Shown one piece after another: positions 5,530 to 6,982 of a stretch of 6,982 nt of DNA. The translations under genes and the position numbers were made by a program. Within the stretch, counting starts at the first letter, position 1, and each line of letters begins with the position of its first letter. This DNA comes from Actinomycetota bacterium (lineage in GTDB: Bacteria; Actinomycetota; Thermoleophilia; Gaiellales; Gaiellaceae): NCBI GenBank assembly GCA_013817555.1, contig JACDCN010000110.1:1-6982 (forward strand), written 5' to 3'. A model generated the notes under the pieces. It was not told the origin of the DNA, made no database searches, and saw only the letters and a program-made list of their open reading frames with translations.

Positions 5530-6365
5530 GCCGTGACCTCTACCGCCGCGGGCTCCACGATGACGTGCTCGACAGGGAGGCCGCTCTCAGCACGAAGGCG
5601 TCCAACGAGATCGCGGCGGAGCCAACCCGAGCGCGCGCCGGAGAATGTCGAGACGATGATCTCGTCCGTCCGCTCGTCGCGAATGGCCTGCATCGTGGCC
5701 GTAAACGGGTCTGGATGCGCGATCTGGCCGTGGATGTCGATGCCCTCTGCGCGAAGCTCGGAGAGCGCCGCCCGCAGACGTTGCTCGGCCTCTGGATGCT
5801 GGGTGCGCATCGGGTCACTCTGAGGCGCGACGATCAGGAAGCTTGCGCTTCCCTCCTTCGCGCGAGCCCGGACGCGCTCGAGAAGCGGCTCGCCGAGGAC
5901 AGTCTCGTTAGCCACGACGAGGACGTTGGCGCCGGTCTGACTGGAGGAGTCGCTGACGACATGCTCGACCGGCCTGCCACCCGCCGCCTTTCGAATCTCC
6001 TCGAGCAGGTTCTTGCGCAGCCATCCCGATCTCGTCTCGGGATGGGTCGAGACGACGATCTCGTCGATGTCCTCGGAGGCGAGCAGGTCCTTGACCGCGG
6101 CCACTGGGTCGTCGTCGAACACGGCGCCGTGCGCCGGAATCCCGGCCTCGCGGAGCGCGCTCACCGTCCGGTCGAGACGACGACCGGCCGCGGCTCGCCG
6201 CGAGTCGCGGTAGACGACGTACCCCGCCCTCGGCTGCGTCACGGGCGCAACCACGATCACTCGCACCGATCCCTGCTCCGCTCGCCGCTTTACCGCAGCC
6301 ACGAGCTCACCGCCGGCGAGCGTCTCGTTGGCAACGACGAGGAGCTGAGCGGTTGTCGGCGTCAC
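5526..6365 (-). CDS. Tandem USP-like two-domain protein inside the cytochrome oxidase operon
   Basis: The 279-residue soluble protein is two copies of one alpha/beta domain (about 7-138 and 147-271) joined by a short Ser/Gly linker. Each copy has the same landmarks: LLVVANETLAGGEL / VLVVANETVLGEPL, a VAP after the second strand, a D-P motif (D86-P87, D219-P220), the block EIVVSTHPETRSGWLRK / EIIVSTFSGARSGWLRR, and PVEHVV / PVEHVI at the end. The fold order resembles universal stress proteins, but the usual G-x2-G-x9-G(S/T) nucleotide loop is absent and Asn-Glu-Thr replaces the VDxS-type start. No transmembrane segment or signal is seen, so it acts in the cytoplasm; function unknown. The GTG at 6365 overlaps the ctaD stop as GTGA and has a strong AGGAGG site. 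A longer frame from 6569 lies inside ctaD and has a low-complexity N-terminus, so I reject it. Confidence 0.85.
   Translation of the reverse strand: MTPTTAQLLVVANETLAGGELVAAVKRRAEQGSVRVIVVAPVTQPRAGYVVYRDSRRAAAGRRLDRTVSALREAGIPAHGAVFDDDPVAAVKDLLASEDIDEIVVSTHPETRSGWLRKNLLEEIRKAAGGRPVEHVVSDSSSQTGANVLVVANETVLGEPLLERVRARAKEGSASFLIVAPQSDPMRTQHPEAEQRLRAALSELRAEGIDIHGQIAHPDPFTATMQAIRDERTDEIIVSTFSGARSGWLRRDLVGRLRAESGLPVEHVIVEPAAVEVTA
5537..5541 (-). promoter_or_regulatory. Ribosome binding site of ctaE
   Basis: AGAGG on the minus strand lies seven bases before the ctaE ATG, inside the last codons of the upstream gene. It gives ctaE its own loading site in addition to the ATGA overlap. Confidence 0.6.
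5553..6347 (-). repeat. Internal tandem duplication of a USP-like domain
   Basis: Copy A spans about 5952-6347 and copy B about 5553-5927; a third, diverged copy lies at about 4290-4691 in the membrane protein gene. DNA identity survives only at the strongest motifs: on the plus strand, gtctcgttNgcNacgac occurs near 6327, 5901 and 4663. Elsewhere similarity is at protein level, so the duplications are old. Confidence 0.75.
6021..6045. repeat. Perfect 9-bp inverted repeat inside the tandem USP-like gene
   Basis: CCATCCCGA (6021-6029) and TCGGGATGG (6037-6045) can form a stem with a 7-base loop. It encodes part of the THPETRSGW block of copy A. No T-run follows on either strand, and the matching place in the third copy (about 4360-4385) does not form the stem, so it is probably a by-product of coding. 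Confidence 0.5.
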
Positions 6366-6982
6366 GCATGCACCTCCTCCGCCACCTCCTGCGACTCCTT
6401 GGCCGGGCTCATCACCGCATGTCGGGCGCCGGGCACGCCGTACTCGTATGGCCCGGCGACGACCTGAGGAATCTCGTCGAAGTTGAAGATGGGCGGGGGC
6501 GAAGACACCTGCCACTCGAGCGTCAGCGCACGCCACGGATTCGCATCGGCGACCGGGCCGCGAGTCCAACTGATCACAATGTTGTAGACGAAGACGATGA
6601 ACGAGATGCCGAGCAGGAACGAGGCGATGGTGATGGCGAAGTTGATGCTGCCGAAGGCCTCGGCGTAGTCGGAGACGCGGCGCGGCATCCCCCTGAGACC
6701 GACGTAGTGCATGGGGAAGAACGTCGCGTTGAAGCCGACGAAGGTCATCCAGAAGTGGAGCTTCCCGAGGCGCTCGTCGTACATCCGTCCGGTCATCTTC
6801 GGGAACCAGTAGTAGACCCCGGCAAAGATCGTGAAGACCGAGCCCCCGAAGAGCACGTAGTGAATGTGCGCGACGATGAAGTACGTGTCCGACGCGTGAA
6901 TCGTGATCGGAACCGCCCCGAGATAGATCCCCGAGAGACCGCCGATCACGAACATCGTCACGAAGCCGAGCGCGAAGAGCAT
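6362..6982 (-). CDS. ctaD: Cytochrome c oxidase subunit I, C-terminal part (5' end outside window)
   Basis: The 206 codons visible are the C-terminal third or so of a heme-copper oxidase subunit I, running off the right edge. The segment SDTYFIVAHIHYV (31-43 of the visible part) holds the two axial histidines, H39 and H41, expected to ligate the high-spin and low-spin hemes. It is followed by GGSVFTIFAGVYYWFPKMTGR (a typical subunit I helix), GFNATFFPMHYVGLRGMPRR (83-102), two more hydrophobic segments, and a C-terminal tail with the NPW...LEW and SPPP motifs. This is the A-type enzyme that reduces oxygen to water and pumps protons. The residue before DTYF is Ser where the family commonly has His. 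Subunit II and the earlier helices must lie further right. The stop overlaps the GTG of the tandem USP-like gene. Confidence 0.96.
   Translation of the reverse strand: MLFALGFVTMFVIGGLSGIYLGAVPITIHASDTYFIVAHIHYVLFGGSVFTIFAGVYYWFPKMTGRMYDERLGKLHFWMTFVGFNATFFPMHYVGLRGMPRRVSDYAEAFGSINFAITIASFLLGISFIVFVYNIVISWTRGPVADANPWRALTLEWQVSSPPPIFNFDEIPQVVAGPYEYGVPGARHAVMSPAKESQEVAEEVHA
6371..6378 (-). promoter_or_regulatory. Strong ribosome binding site of the tandem USP-like gene
   Basis: The minus strand reads AGGAGGTG within the last codons of ctaD, with seven bases between AGGAGG and the GTG start at 6365. This decides the start of the tandem USP-like protein over the much longer upstream frame, and implies it is translated efficiently with the oxidase subunits. 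Confidence 0.8.

Noticed and set aside
5454..6467. Open frame of 337 codons on the plus strand opposite the USP-like gene
   Set aside because: It is an antisense shadow of high-GC coding DNA: Arg-rich, with no recognisable domain, and it overlaps three well-supported genes.
6366..6569. N-terminal extension of the tandem USP-like protein into ctaD
   Set aside because: It is an Arg/Gly-rich shadow of ctaD; a strong AGGAGG site and GTGA overlap support the start at 6365.

Overview
This is a high-GC bacterial window, almost wholly coding, with genes joined by 4-bp stop/start overlaps and frequent GTG starts. Three things suggest a high-GC Gram-positive-type aerobe, most likely an actinobacterium of the Thermoleophilia/Gaiellales kind: a ferritin-like protein with an export signal, a TatA/TatC pair, and an aa3-type cytochrome oxidase cluster. 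That placement is inferred from gene content and protein style, not from a marker gene. No RNA genes, insertion sequences, CRISPR arrays or phage genes were seen.

Left part (1-4266). A divergent region of 129 bp (318-446) separates two units. To the left runs a truncated minus-strand gene for an exported ferritin-like protein. To the right runs a plus-strand series: tatA (447-710), tatC (721-1509), a TRZ/ATZ-type amidohydrolase (1506-2804), a membrane-anchored TPR protein (2816-3565, possibly starting at 2801), and a lipoprotein with two cytochrome c domains (3577-4266). Gaps and overlaps are -4 to +11 bp, so this looks like one transcription unit that builds or serves the cell envelope and respiratory chain.

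Right part (4281-6982, minus strand, read right to left). A cytochrome c oxidase operon: ctaD (subunit I, 5' end outside the window), then a protein made of two tandem universal-stress-protein-like (USP-like) domains, then ctaE (subunit III), then a protein with two membrane helices and one more domain of the same USP-like type. Junctions are GTGA overlap, ATGA overlap and a 7-bp gap, so the USP-like genes are embedded in the oxidase operon and not merely adjacent. The two-heme lipoprotein cytochrome c converges on this operon from the other side, only 14 bp away, and is a plausible electron donor to the oxidase.

The most interesting signal is the threefold USP-like domain. All copies share VANET near the first strand, a D-P motif, and a VST...RS.WLR block where classical USPs carry the glycine-rich ATP loop. 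It is a candidate for a little-described sensory or assembly module tied to cytochrome oxidase. Other points worth attention are a TatC lacking two polar intramembrane residues, a ferritin-like protein whose Tat-like motif reads RG instead of RR, and a subunit I with Ser where a magnesium-site His is usual.
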